From Thecaphora thlaspeos (taxonomy: Eukaryota; Basidiomycota; Ustilaginomycetes; Urocystidales; Glomosporiaceae), in the NCBI GenBank assembly GCA_900291925.1, contig UWYS01000022.1, positions 369,501 through 433,500 of the forward strand: a stretch of 64,000 bases of DNA, given 5' to 3'. The notes below the pieces were generated by a model. The model was not told the origin of the DNA. It was given only the letters and a program-made list of their open reading frames with translations, and ran no database searches. Both the position numbers and the translations under genes were made by a program. Positions 11,076-22,462 of the stretch are shown in pieces. Each line of letters starts with the position of its first letter. Position 1 is the first letter of the stretch.

Positions 11076-13402
11076 ATGGCCGAGTACAAGTACGACGAAG
11101 AAGGCGGGCAGTTCCTTACCTTTGTCCTCACGTTTCTCCTCCTCGTCCTGGTGCCCCTGACCTATTCCCTCCTCGCCTCGTCCACCAAGCCGAGGGCGGG
11201 TCGTCAGGGATGGTTTGACGCCGCCGGCCAAAAGGTCGCCGCCATCAAGCGCGTAAACCGCCGCAGCATCACTAACCCGCAGATCAGCAAGCGCGTCCTC
11301 TTTGTCGTCGTCGGCTGGGGCGTCGTCGCCTTCCTCTTCCAGAAGATCATGAACGCTGCCGCCAATTCCTCGCACGCCGTGTACGATCCCTTCTCCATCC
11401 TCGGCATCGCGACCGGCGCGACAGAGAAGGAGATCAAGAAGCACTACAAGAGACTTAGCGTAAAGTTCCACCCGGACAAGCTTGTGCTCGGCGAAAACCA
11501 GACAAAGGAGGAGGCAGAGGGGCAGTTTATCGAGCTGACGAAGGCCTACAAGTCGTGAGTAGTGCGCCGGCGACTCAACTTCCCCCGCTTCGACTCGGCT
11601 CAACGTGTCTATCCCGCTGACCCAACCTTGCCCCCCCTCCGCGCCGCGCACAGCCTGACTGACGAGACAATCCGCAAGAACTTTGAGCTCTACGGCCACC
11701 CGGACGGCCGCCAGGAGATGTCGATGGGCATCGCCCTGCCGCGCTGGGTTATCGAGTCGCACAACAACATTTACGTCCTCGGCGTCTACGGTCTCATCTT
11801 CGGCGTCGGCCTACCCTACCTCGTCGCCAAGTGGTGGTACGGCTCGCGCTCAAAGACAAAGGACGGCCTCAACAACGCCACCGCACGGACCTACTTCCAG
11901 CATCTGCGCGAAGACACGCCAGTCCCGCGCATCCTTGCGCTGCTCGCCATCTCGGAGGAGTTCTCGGACGCCAGGCTCAACCGCATCGGCAAGGACGCCG
12001 ACGAGGCGGCGCTTGCGCAGCTCGAGAAGGACGTCCGGGAGAAGGTTGCCGAGCTGGTTCCCGAATGGGGCCTGATCGAAGGCTTCCGCACCCCATCGAT
12101 CCGCAAGGCGCTAGTGCTGTTGTACGCCCACGTGCTGCGCATCGAGACGCCCAGCGTCCGCCTGACAAAGGCCAAGTACACCTATGCCCACAAGGCCGTC
12201 GCCCAACTCAACGGACTGATGACCATCTCGCTCGCGCACAACTGGCTCAACGAGACGCTGGTGCTGATGGACCTGATTCAGCGCTTTGTCCAGGCCGTGC
12301 CTATCCACGCGGACCCGGCCGTCGAGCTGGTCCAGCTGCCCGGAATCTCGATCGAGGCGGCGCGCAAGGTCGTCCGGGCCCACCCCGTCGCCGCACAGGG
12401 CATCCAGGGCCTCTGGAAGGTCCCCGATGCGGAGCGCAAGCGCCTCCTCTTCGCCAACGGCGTCAGCCAGTCGGAATACGAACAAGTCGTCAAGGTGATG
12501 CGCGAGTGGCCGCGCCTCGAGCTCGTCGACGCCTACTTCAAGGTGACGGGCGAGAAGCTCGCGACTACTGGATCGATTGTCCAGTTTGTCGTCAAGATCC
12601 GGACGCTGCCGCTGAGGAAGGATGGGAGCCTGCTGCGCAACGGGACGCGCGCCGATGCCAAGCGGACCGACGAGGAGACGAGCGTTCGACCGGGGACCGA
12701 GGAAGACGACGATACCAGCCTCGACGCGCTGATCGGCAGGAAGGACGAGAAGAGCGACAAGGAGGGCAAGACGCCCGTCGGTTTTGCCAGGGCACCCTAC
12801 TTCCTCGAGGTGAGTTTTGATTGCTGGATGGCCGGCGGGCGGGCCGGTCGATGTACGCGGAGACTTTACTCTCTCTGGCCAACCGCTAACCACGTCCCTC
12901 CTCCGCTCTCCCTTACCCTGTCTCCTTGCCACCACCACCACCGCCACCGCGGCAGGAACGCAAGCCGACGTGGTACGTCATGCTAGGCGACCACAAGCTG
13001 GACCGCGTCATCGTTCAACCTACGCGCGTCTCGGACGTGGGGCCTGACAAGCTGCGCACGTACACGGTGCAATTCCAAGCGCCGCCGCAGGCGGGACTGT
13101 ACACGTTCCAGGCGATCCTCAAGTCGGACAGCTTCATCGGATGCGATGCGCAGCGGAGCGTCAAGCTCAAGGTGGACGATCCCACCGCGCTCGACGATGC
13201 CGACGAGGCCAACGAGGACGAGATATCGGACCCAGAGGAAGATAGCCTCGCTGGTCAGATGGCTGTCATGCGCGGTCAGAAGGTCAAGCCGATGAGGGAT
13301 CAGGATGACAGTAGTGACAGTGGTAGCGAAGAGGAGGATGAGGACGAGGACGAGGACGAGGACGAGAAGAGTGAGAGTGAGAGTGATTCCGATTCCGATT
13401 AG
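11076..13402 (+). CDS. SEC63: Sec63, ER translocon J-domain subunit
   Basis: Exons 11076-11554, 11654-12809 and 12956-13402, 693 aa. Both introns have GTGAGT donors, and phases 2 and 0 keep the frame. Seen: two N-terminal membrane segments (about residues 12-32 and 73-93), a J domain with HPD at 132-134 followed by KL, a third membrane segment after the J domain (IYVLGVYGLIFGVGLPYLVA), then the Brl/Sec63 region with helical and FN3-like parts, and a very acidic Asp/Glu/Ser tail. Known: Sec63 recruits BiP/Kar2 to the Sec61/Sec62 complex for post-translational import into the ER. Length and domain order match yeast Sec63 (663 aa). The start MAEYKYDEEGGQF is the only sensible ATG. Confidence 0.95.
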
Positions 13403-13728
13403 AGATGCTCAGGTGAGATGAGGTGCGGGGAGGATGATGTACGAGCGTGCGGCAGAACGGATAGGACAATAGCCAAAGTGCAAGGGAAGATGAAGATGGC
13501 TCTCTTCCGTCGGTTGGAGTGTCGTCGACGGTTGCCTGTCGAATCAAAAACGAATTTTAATACAAAAACGAACGTCGCATTGCTATTCCTCTATCGTCAT
13601 CTAGTTAGTTAGATGGCGTTTCGAACATCAAGTCATCAAGTCCTCGGGGGGTGGGTTAGAGTACAAGACGGAGCGTAATGATCAGTTGAGTCTGTTAGTC
13701 CTGTTTCTTTTCCATTCTCCCTCTTACA
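13403..13728. other. Convergent 3' region SEC63/lipase
   Basis: AT-richer than the coding sequence and should hold the two opposing 3' UTRs and polyadenylation sites. Nothing else was seen. Confidence 0.5.
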
Positions 13729-15679
13729 CTATTCCGCCTCGTCCACCTCTCCCTTTGGCGTATGTTGTTGGTGTTGTTCGACCAACTCCTCAGAGTATCT
13801 TGTCCTAGTCTGTTCGATGTCCGTCCAAATATCTTCAAAGCACCACTCTACGGCATCTGCCGCCCAGAAATGATCACAATGTTCCGCCTCGTCCTGTCTC
13901 TTGAACCTCCTTAGTTTTACACCTTTTTCCCTCTTGTCCAATCGTTCGACGAGTGGATCGGTAAGGACGAGAAAGTCCATTCCGCCACTAAAGATGCTCA
14001 GCGGTGGGAAACATCCCGTGTTCCACCATGTTTCGGCTTTGGGATCGAGGATACATCCTCTCGTCGCGAATCCATCCTTACCCGCCCACCAGTAGATCGA
14101 GGCGGACGAAACGGGTTGAGGTGTGAAGCGGAACATCTTGGCTTTGCGCCGTGGAAGCCAGTTGGCGTCGGTCCATGCGAAGAGAAAGGCGAACATCTGG
14201 TAGCCTAACAGCGCGTACGGGTAGGCGGGTGTCCAGTCGTACGAGATCTTCATGAGTGGGATAAAGTCGAGCACGCCAAAGAAGCGCTTCCATGAGGACC
14301 ATTCCATGTGTCCCAGCGAGGTAAAGGGGAAACACGACGTGAGCGGTCCCGCGTAGACGGCAGGGGCCAGGGCGCCGAACCAGGTGAGTTTCTTGCCGAG
14401 CGAGGGGACCATGCCCTCTGAGAGGGAGATGAAGGCCGTCGAGTTGCCCTGCGAATGGCCGATGTACGCAATCTGCGGAGGGAAGAGAGAGAGGGAGGCG
14501 TCAAGCAAGAAGAAGAAGAAGAGATCAGCGTCACCGTACATGCTCGGCTCCACTCGGAAGGGGCTCATCGTTCCGACGCTCCACTGCGCCCACCTTGTCG
14601 TAACCTGTTTCCTTGCGGACAAAGTCGACCATGGCGGGCAGATCGTAGAGAGCGAGCTCTCGGATGTTGTAGTCCCAGAAACGCGGGTCGCTCCTCTTGA
14701 ACTTGCGGTGGCCCATGTCAAAGACGCCTCGGTTGTTGCCGAGAAAGACCTGGTAGCCTTTCCTGGCGAGCCAAAAGGCGAGCGACCTCTCCTCGCTCGT
14801 GACAAAGCTGCCGCTCGACTGGAAGAGGCCGTGCATGATGAGGACGGGAAAGCCGCCGCGTCCGTCCGAGTGACGCTGATGCGTCGTCTGCGGGTCGATG
14901 ACGCGATGAACGCGCAGAAAGTAGCCGTCATCCGTCTCGACAGTCTCGTTTCGGATTTCGAAGCCGCACGAGCTGGCGTAGTAGCGCACGTCCTTGACGA
15001 GCTCTTCGTTGCGCCAGCGGGGTGCGTCGTCCCACGCCTTGGCCTCAATCACCTCTGGTGTAAAGAGATTGGGCAGGCTGGAGATGAGGCGGACGGAGAG
15101 GGCCCAGATGACGACGAGGACGAGGAAGAAGGAGGAGAGGACGTTGGCTACCGTCTGGGAGAAGGTGAGGCGGAGGCGGTTGTAGAGCGTGGGTCGGTCG
15201 TAAGCGGGTGTACCGCTGCGTCGCGCAAAGATGAGGGCGAGGCGTTCGTTGAACGTGGCGGGCGAGACGTAGGCGTTGGCGTTGGCGCTACAGTCTGGCG
15301 AAGGCGGGCGTAGGAGGGGCTCCTCTTCGAAGCCGGTGGGGACGTGGGTGTAGAGGGCTCTGCCGCTGATGGCCTCGTTTGAGGGGCGGTCGACGCGGAT
15401 CCTCATGGAAGCTGCGGAAGCGGGGCGGCTTAATGACTCGCCGAGGGCGGAGCTGGAGGCGCGGAGCGAGTCGGATACGGCCGAGGTGGAGGCGGTGTCT
15501 GTGATGACGAGGCTGCTGTCTGCGAGGAGACGGGTGGTGGTGTTGGATGGGGAGAAGGATGTGTTTGAAGCGCGCGAGCCGCCGCCGTTGGCGGTGCTGG
15601 TTGTGGACATTGAAGCGATGGTCGAGTCGTAGGAGAGGGCGTCGCTGGCTGAGCCGTTGGAGAGGCTTGCGCCGCCCAT
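13729..15679 (-). CDS. Membrane-anchored acid-lipase-family sterol ester/triacylglycerol lipase
   Basis: Exons 15679-14594 and 14472-13729, 609 aa, with intron GTGGGC...CCGCAG in phase 0. Seen: a Ser-rich N-terminal 150 residues, one membrane segment at about 175-195 (FLVLVVIWALSVRL), then an alpha/beta-hydrolase. Its oxyanion segment is LIMHGLFQSSGSFV, the nucleophile elbow G367-H-S369-Q-G, the likely acid lies in GGMDFLVLTD and the His in HCDHFWAADA. The splice falls just before the elbow and restores GYDK-IAYIGHSQG. Known: this is the layout of fungal Tgl1/Yeh1/Yeh2 steryl ester hydrolases of lipid droplets and plasma membrane. Which paralogue it is cannot be told. Confidence 0.85.
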
Positions 15680-16386
15680 TGTGAGTGGGTCGTGGAGATG
15701 TCTAGGGGGCTCAGGTCTAGCAGGCTATGCACGGGAAGGGTCCGCCGGTGAGCTGAGGAGGTGGCGGCGGTGGTGGCGGTGATGATGGGGGTGACGGTGA
15801 GCGGGGAGGCGGCGTGTTCCGATGACGTTGGAGTCGAGCGAGGCGTCGAGGAAAGGCAAGCGCGCTTGATTCCGAGCCGCCGAGCGTGTCGGCGGTGCCG
15901 GCCTGGCGTCCTGCTTCGCCTTTGGGCCCTTGGCCGTCCGAAGCGAGGCGAGGCGAGGCGATACGCGCTCAGGTTAGGTTATCCGCTTGTGACGTCCCGA
16001 GACCTGGGCGGGTCGTGTTGTTGCAGTACTCTTTTTGGGCGGGCTGCTCCGCCTGCGCCATGGCTTTCGGGCGAGAGAGACGGAATGATCGATCTTGGCC
16101 TCGCCGTGTGGAGCATGCAGCCCGCTTTTCGCCAGCGACACGCCGCCAACGCCGAGAGCGAGCGCGCAAAGGCGAAAAGGGCAAACGGCACACGGACCAA
16201 CACGCCTCGCGCTAGCACCTTCCTTGCCCTTTGCCCCGTCCCCTTGCTCCCTTGCCCCTCCCACCTCGACCACCACCACTCACCGGCGCTCCGCTTCCCC
16301 TCCCTCCATTTCTCCTCACTACACCGCCACCACCAAGTGGTAGTGGCCACCAGACGGCCACCCACCAGCAGCGTCTTTCGCCCCCC
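15680..16386. promoter_or_regulatory. Divergent promoter region lipase/PMT1
   Basis: 707 bases between divergent starts. It has a short GCGAG pentanucleotide tract at 15942-15961, the same unit as upstream of SEC63. The last 170 bases before PMT1 are C-rich with CCACC runs. Confidence 0.5.
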
Positions 16387-19377
16387 ATGGCGTCGCTAGG
16401 CCAGACAGTGGACTCCGTCAGGTCGCGCCAGCACCATGACGTCCCACAACATGGCCTCAACTCGCCCTATCCGCCCACACACCGCGCATCCTCCCTCTAC
16501 GTATCACCCTCGCCCGCTAGCGAGTTCAACAAGGGCAAGCCAGCAAACCTCACCTCCACCGGCCTCGGTCTCGGCATCGGCGCACAGCCTGGCCACGGCG
16601 CCCACACTCGTTCCATCGCACGCGCAGACTACCGCATCATCGCAGCGCTCGTCGCAGTCGCCCTCGCCGTCCGTCTTCACCGCCTCGCACAGCCGTCCAG
16701 CGTCGTCTTCGACGAGGTTCACTTTGGCGGCTTCGTCTCAAAGTACATCCAGGGCCGCTTCTTTATGGACGTCCACCCGCCTCTCGCAAAGCTCGTCATC
16801 ACCCTCGCCGCCTGGCTCGGCGGCTTCAACGGTCGCTTTGACTTCAAGGACATCGGCAAGGAGTATCTCGTCGGCGACAACACGCCCGTCCCCTACGTTG
16901 CCATGCGCGCCATCAACGCCCTCCTCGGCGTCGCCACCGTCCCCATTGCCTATCTCACCCTCCGCGGCCTCTCGCTCCGCGCCAGCACCGCCATGCTCGG
17001 CGCCCTCCTCGTCCTCTTTGACAACGCCCTCACCACCCAGAGCCGTCTCATCCTCCTCGACTCTGTCCTCGTCTTCTTCACCGCCCTCACTGTCCTCTTC
17101 TGGGTCACCTTCTGCAACGAGGAGAAGCGCGCCCCCTTCTCCAGGCGCTGGTGGGCCTTGCTCAGCCTGACGGGCCTCAGCCTCGGCGCCGTCGCGAGCT
17201 CAAAGTGGGTCGGCCTCTTTACCACCGCCACCATTGGCGTCAGCGTCGTCGCCCAGCTCTGGGACCACCTCGGCGACATGCGCCAGCCCATCCGCATCGT
17301 CGCCCGCCACTTTTTCGCCCGCGCCATCTGCCTCATGGGCCTGCCCGTCCTCGTCTACCTATTCACCTTTTCCATCCACCTCACTCTACTCCACCGCAGC
17401 GGTGATGGCGACGCCTTCATGAGCTCGGCCTTCCAACACACCCTCCACGGCCACGCTATGCCCAACACCTACGCCGACGTCGCGCTCGGCTCGACTATCA
17501 CGCTGCGCCACCTGCACACCCAGGGTGGTTACCTCCACTCGCACCCGTCCGCGTATCCCGCCGGAAGCCAGCAGCAGCAGATCACCCTCTACCCGCACCG
17601 CGACGAGAACAACGAGTGGATCATCGTCAAGGCGCCCGGGCCCGAAGACGAGGCGCCCCAGGTCGACGAAAAAGGCCACCCGCTGCGGCCCGAAGACGAG
17701 GTGTCGCGCTTCCACCAGGAGCCTATTCAGTACCTGAAGCACGGCATGGAGGTCCGCCTGCTCCACCACAAGACCGACAAGCGCCTCCACAGCCACGACG
17801 CCCACCGTCCGCCCGTCACCGAGAGCGACTACCAGAACGAGGTGACCGGCTACGGCTTCAAAGGATTCGGCGGCGACGCCAACGACAACTTTCATGTCGA
17901 GATCTACCAAGGGGCCAAGGGCGATCGTGCCTCATCGACGCGCGTGCGCGCGCTCCGAACACACTTCCGCCTCCGCCATACGCTGACGGGCTGCTACCTC
18001 TTCTCGCACAAGGTCGTCCTGCCGGACTGGGGCTTTGGCCAGCAGGAGGTGACGTGCAACAAGAACCCGACCATGCCCAACTCGCTCTGGTACGTCGAGA
18101 CCAGCGTCCACCCTATGCTCGAACGCGACCGCGAGCAGGGCGGCATGGTCGACATGGTCAACTACATCCGCCCCTCCTTCCTCGAGCGCTTCTGGGAGCT
18201 GCAAAAGGTCATGTGGGAGACCAACGCCGGCCTAACGGAGCGACACGTTTACGATTCGCGCCCGCTATCGTGGCCGCTGCTGAGGCGCGGCATCAACTTC
18301 TGGACAAAGGATCACCGCCAGATCTACCTGATTGGTAACCCGCTCGTGTGGTGGGCCTCGACGGCGTCGGTCGCCTTCTACCTCGGTATGCGCGCACTTC
18401 TGATGCTGCGCGCCAAGCGAGGCCACCGCGACTTTAACGACAGCAAGGTCTCATTCTATGACCAGACGGCGGGCTTCCTCACGCTCGGCTGGGCGCTCCA
18501 CTTTGTCCCCTTCTTCCTGATGCAGCGCCAGCTCTTCCTGCACCACTACCTACCGGCCCTCTACTTTGGCGTGCTCCTCTCGGCGGTGCTGTTCGACTTT
18601 GCGGCATCGACGCTGCGACCGCGCTTCCGCCTGGTGGCGATGGGTGTGGCGCTGGTGCTCGTCCTCGGCGGCTTCCTCAAGTTTGCGCCGATCACGTACG
18701 GCGGCCAGTGGACGGTGAAGGGCTGTGAGGACGCGCGGTGGGTCAGAGGGTGGGACTTTAACTGTCGCGACTACCCGGCCGACGTGGCCAAGTTCAAAGA
18801 CTACCTGCCCGCCATCAAGAGCGCTGTGCACCAGCAGCAGCAGCCCATCGCAGCCTCATCGGCGGCGGCGGCGGCTGGTGGGGGTCCGGTGACGCAGGCG
18901 ATCCACGACGGAGGATTGGGAAAGGCAGAGGCGGGTAGACATGCCTTTGAAGTCGCACCGGCTCAGGCGCACCAATCCGGCGGAGGTGGACCGGCCCTGG
19001 TGGGCGTGGGAGACATTGTCGCTGGAAAACTAGAAGGGTTGAAGGAAGGCATCGTGGCGGATTACGAGATGATCAAGGATAAAGTGCTCGGTGGACATCA
19101 TTCTCAGGCGACAGGAGAATCATCCGCACCTGCTGCATCGCCAGAGGGAGGAAAGATGGAAGGTCTAGACCAAGAACAGGTGGAAAAAGTCCTTTTGCAA
19201 GGTACCGCTGCCGTCGTCGTCGTCGATGGTGGGGAGGAAGGGGAGGAAGCGAAAAAGACAACAGTGGATAAGACGGTTCCCAATCAGATTGCAAAGGTCG
19301 ATCTACATGCCATCGAAGAGGCACACGAAGCGGCAAATGTCGAGGATGATCGTGATGATGCTAGGAAAGACGACTGA
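16387..19377 (+). CDS. PMT1: Protein O-mannosyltransferase, PMT1 subfamily
   Basis: Intronless, 996 aa. The frame is open further upstream, but MASLGQTVDS at 16387 is the first good ATG. Seen: the acidic catalytic loop VVFDEVHFGGF (about residues 107-117) followed by FFMDVHPPLAK and GRFDFKDIGKEYL, many membrane helices, a lumenal MIR region (about 341-571, with LRHLHTQGGYLHSHP) and a C-terminal group of helices to about 770. The loop wording fits PMT1 rather than PMT2 or PMT4 subfamilies. Known: it transfers mannose from dolichyl-phosphate-mannose to Ser/Thr in the ER, usually as a Pmt1-Pmt2 heterodimer. Odd: a hydrophilic tail of about 180 residues (815-996) that yeast Pmt1 lacks. Confidence 0.93.
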   Translation: MASLGQTVDSVRSRQHHDVPQHGLNSPYPPTHRASSLYVSPSPASEFNKGKPANLTSTGLGLGIGAQPGHGAHTRSIARADYRIIAALVAVALAVRLHRLAQPSSVVFDEVHFGGFVSKYIQGRFFMDVHPPLAKLVITLAAWLGGFNGRFDFKDIGKEYLVGDNTPVPYVAMRAINALLGVATVPIAYLTLRGLSLRASTAMLGALLVLFDNALTTQSRLILLDSVLVFFTALTVLFWVTFCNEEKRAPFSRRWWALLSLTGLSLGAVASSKWVGLFTTATIGVSVVAQLWDHLGDMRQPIRIVARHFFARAICLMGLPVLVYLFTFSIHLTLLHRSGDGDAFMSSAFQHTLHGHAMPNTYADVALGSTITLRHLHTQGGYLHSHPSAYPAGSQQQQITLYPHRDENNEWIIVKAPGPEDEAPQVDEKGHPLRPEDEVSRFHQEPIQYLKHGMEVRLLHHKTDKRLHSHDAHRPPVTESDYQNEVTGYGFKGFGGDANDNFHVEIYQGAKGDRASSTRVRALRTHFRLRHTLTGCYLFSHKVVLPDWGFGQQEVTCNKNPTMPNSLWYVETSVHPMLERDREQGGMVDMVNYIRPSFLERFWELQKVMWETNAGLTERHVYDSRPLSWPLLRRGINFWTKDHRQIYLIGNPLVWWASTASVAFYLGMRALLMLRAKRGHRDFNDSKVSFYDQTAGFLTLGWALHFVPFFLMQRQLFLHHYLPALYFGVLLSAVLFDFAASTLRPRFRLVAMGVALVLVLGGFLKFAPITYGGQWTVKGCEDARWVRGWDFNCRDYPADVAKFKDYLPAIKSAVHQQQQPIAASSAAAAAGGGPVTQAIHDGGLGKAEAGRHAFEVAPAQAHQSGGGGPALVGVGDIVAGKLEGLKEGIVADYEMIKDKVLGGHHSQATGESSAPAASPEGGKMEGLDQEQVEKVLLQGTAAVVVVDGGEEGEEAKKTTVDKTVPNQIAKVDLHAIEEAHEAANVEDDRDDARKDD

Positions 19378-19571
19378 ACGTCGTGTCGGGTGAGACCGTC
19401 GCTCCTGTTAGCTCTCTCTCGATCGTTTGTTGGAATAGTTTTTTTTTTTTTTGTTTTGTTAAAAATGCCTATACTGTATGAGCATTGATCAAGGAAGGAA
19501 AAGCAACGCCCCATAAACCTCGTATCCCACCCTCTCCTCCTCGCTTGCTTTTGAAGCCTCTCCGATAGTCA

Positions 19572-21677
19572 TCACTGCAATCGATTCACTCCCTCAGCGT
19601 CAGAAACCAACCTATTCAACAAACCCACCAACCTACGCACCTCTTCACCTCGTGCACCAGTCGACATTTGAAGTAAACAAAACTCAACATCATCTGCACC
19701 TGGACCTTTACTTCCACCCAAACCGTATCCTCCTCTTTCCTTGACGTCCTCCCTGACCTGTCGGATGGCTGGATGTTTATTCAATCCCTGCATGACTGTC
19801 CATTCCCAATGGTGAAGTGCGTGTAATACTCGTGCTCGAATCGCACAATGTCCCCCCACGTAGAACCGTTTGGCAGGTCGTTGTTTGTCGTCTAGGTCGG
19901 ATTCAGCCAGGTTTTCTCCGCTTGATGATATATCGCTTGCGTTGTTGTCGTCTGAATCCGAGGAAGAGATGGTGGTGGTGGAAGATGACGACGACGACGA
20001 CGACGACGACGAAGGTCGTCTCTTTTTCTGACTTGTTTCCCTTCTTCCCAACGTCTCCTGATCGTACCTGTTCCCCTCGAACCTGACGAAATGCGAACAC
20101 GTCTGACTCTTCCGATGGCAAGCGCCACATCCTCTCTTTTGCAGTCCTCCGACCTTCCTTGCTTCATTGTCGAAAAGCAGCTGGACGCACAGCTTAGGGT
20201 ACTCACGAAGGTACCATGAGAATTGTCTCCTCATCGCCGAAGATGTCAGGGACTCTTCACTCGAACGTATCTTCGAGCGCAGTTGGGCGCGGGCGCGTTC
20301 GAGACGCGAACGATCCGAGGACGAGAGGTTGCCGAACGGTATCAACATTCGGACCACCGCCCATTCCAGCCAGAGAGCGCATAGATCTTCAAGCGTAAGC
20401 CGGGCGTGACCGAGGCCGAAGGCGGAGAGGATGCTGCCAGCGTGGTTCTTGCTGGTGGACGGATTGGGTAGGAGGTGTTGCCGCTTGCCGCTTGGTGACG
20501 AAGACGAGGCGTGGGTCAAAGGGCCGCTGACGCCGTTCGACGTCATCTTGACGCCCTCCTCGGTCTCGACGTGGTCGTCTTTCACGATAAAGTCGACGCT
20601 GTCGTCGCCGCTGCTGCTGCTGTTGTCGCCGCTGTCGCTGTCGCTGATCTCTTCGATCTCGCTGCTCCATTCCGACGGTGTCGCAGACCGGACTCCTGTA
20701 GCGCCGCCGTCGCGTCGCTCCTTCCTCGTCTTCTTCTTCTTCTTCCTGCTTCCCCTGTCGGAGCCCGAGACCGACGAGCCGAACAAGCTGGTGTGCCTCG
20801 ACCCATCGCTGCTGCTGCCGTTGTCGTCGTCGTCATCCGAGCGGCTTGATGAGGCGTCATCGTCATCGTCGTCGCTGTCGCTGCCGCGCAGCAGCTTGCT
20901 GCGGCTCCTTCGCGCTCGCTCGCGCTCCTTGCGCAGCTTCGCGAGGCACTTGCGAAAGCCGGCCTTGTGCGTCGAGCCGGTCGAACGGGCGAGGGCGTCC
21001 TCGTTGAGGTAGGACTTGAGTTTGGAAGGGTCATCGTCGTCGTCGTCGTCGTCATCGGATTCCTTCGAGCCGCCGGCGTGGGAGCGGCGTTCGCGCCTGC
21101 GACGCTTCTCTTTCGCCTTCCTCGCCTTCTCCTTCGTTCCCTGCTCCATCTCTTCCCTCTCCTTCCTCTTCCTGCTCATCTCCCTCTTCTCTTCCTTTTG
21201 CCCAGCCGTTGACTTCTCTTTGCCTTTGCCCTTGCCCTTGTCCTTGCTCTTATTCGGAGGCCTGAGGACGCGGACCGGGCCGACATCGTCGTCGTGGTCG
21301 TCCAGCTGCACTTCGACGAAAGCCTGTACCGGCGCCCGCTTGGCCATGTCCAGCTGCGCGCCGCCGTCGTCCGAGGCGGTGCGTGACGATGTTTCGATCT
21401 TCGTCTTCGACGAGCAGACGGAGGAGGATGTCGAGCTCTTGACCTTGGTGGCAGGGCGGGGGGTATCTTCGAGGTCTAGATCGTCGATGCAGATGTATTC
21501 GGCCTTTCGACGCGGACGCGGTGGAGGTAGCTCGACCCAGCAGACGAGCTGCGGGGAGGATGGAGACGCCAACGATGTCGAGTTTGGGTGGGGATGACGA
21601 GAGGAAGAAGGGCTTGCGAGGGTGACGGGGTGAGGGGCCACTGCCACGCCTCGTTTCCTTTTTGTAGCGGACGGCAT
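19572..21677 (-). CDS. DUF4211-domain nuclear protein, function unknown
   Basis: Intronless, 701 aa. Residues 1-420 are charged and disordered, with Lys/Arg stretches, poly-Asp runs and Ser-rich segments. The C-terminal part (about 440-640) contains LTLEDLCALWLEWAVVRML, the cysteine motif CGACHRKSQTC (about 516-527) and GGHCAIRARVLHALHHWEW, then a short helical end. Known: this cysteine pair plus the GxxCxxRAxxxHxLxHWE-type helix is the DUF4211 domain of uncharacterised fungal nuclear proteins. Role unknown. Its 3' end lies 194 bases from the PMT1 stop (convergent). The start MPSATKRKRG looks like a nuclear localisation signal. Confidence 0.8.
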   Translation of the reverse strand: MPSATKRKRGVAVAPHPVTLASPSSSRHPHPNSTSLASPSSPQLVCWVELPPPRPRRKAEYICIDDLDLEDTPRPATKVKSSTSSSVCSSKTKIETSSRTASDDGGAQLDMAKRAPVQAFVEVQLDDHDDDVGPVRVLRPPNKSKDKGKGKGKEKSTAGQKEEKREMSRKRKEREEMEQGTKEKARKAKEKRRRRERRSHAGGSKESDDDDDDDDDPSKLKSYLNEDALARSTGSTHKAGFRKCLAKLRKERERARRSRSKLLRGSDSDDDDDDASSSRSDDDDDNGSSSDGSRHTSLFGSSVSGSDRGSRKKKKKTRKERRDGGATGVRSATPSEWSSEIEEISDSDSGDNSSSSGDDSVDFIVKDDHVETEEGVKMTSNGVSGPLTHASSSSPSGKRQHLLPNPSTSKNHAGSILSAFGLGHARLTLEDLCALWLEWAVVRMLIPFGNLSSSDRSRLERARAQLRSKIRSSEESLTSSAMRRQFSWYLREYPKLCVQLLFDNEARKVGGLQKRGCGACHRKSQTCSHFVRFEGNRYDQETLGRRETSQKKRRPSSSSSSSSSSSTTTISSSDSDDNNASDISSSGENLAESDLDDKQRPAKRFYVGGHCAIRARVLHALHHWEWTVMQGLNKHPAIRQVREDVKERGGYGLGGSKGPGADDVEFCLLQMSTGARGEEVRRLVGLLNRLVSDAEGVNRLQ

Positions 21678-22462
21678 GGCGGGCGAGATCTCTGTGTGCG
21701 TGCGTGCACGGCGAGACGGACGGACTGGCAGAGGGAAGGGCGGCCCGTTCTACCGTCTACGCCCGGCACTCAAACCTGGCGACGGAGGTGATGCCGATGA
21801 CTGCTAATGGGAGGATCGCGGTTGCCTCTGCGTTTGACGGCGCGGAGAGAGAAGGCTCCAGATCCAGGGTGCGAGGACCTACGTGCGGACCTCTGGAGCG
21901 TGAGAAACCGTGCGTGCGCAAGACAGCTGCCAGCGGAGAGAGCTCGGGCTGTGTGGCCCTCGGTGCAGCCCTCGGGGCGGCGGTGACGATTCTGACTGTC
22001 CTACGTTCTGGGGCGGCGGTCGAGACGGTTCGGAGCGCGGACGGAGAGGGCCGCCTCGGAAGGCAGCCGGTGGTCGGCGGGGCGCGGCGGCCAAGTGTCA
22101 CGTTGGCGTGATCTTCTAAAAGTCAACGAAATGGGTCACGGCCGGTGCCAAGGCGGGGTCCTTCCGTGTAGGTGCTAGGCGTGGAGGAGGCGGCGGGTGG
22201 CGGCGGGTGGCGGTGCAAGAACAAGCTAAGTTAACTTTAATCAGGGTCCATTACGCGCAGCACTGTTTTCGGAAGGCCCGCCGTCGTGCGTCGTCACCGC
22301 TCTCGACCAGACTAGCGCCCGCCGCCTGCCCCCGGCCGCGTTCCGGCTTATTGGGCCGCGGGGGTGCAAGGCGAGCCAGGCCTTCCCCTCACGCCTCGCC
22401 ATCCATCATCGGCGCAAGCCACTGCGCATACGATCCTCGCAGCCATCTACCTCAACCACAAC
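21678..22462. promoter_or_regulatory. Divergent promoter region DUF4211 gene/TLG2
   Basis: 785 bases, GC-rich, with GGCGGGTGGCGGGTGGCGG repeats near 22190-22210. No TATA box, RNA gene or protein was seen. Confidence 0.5.
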
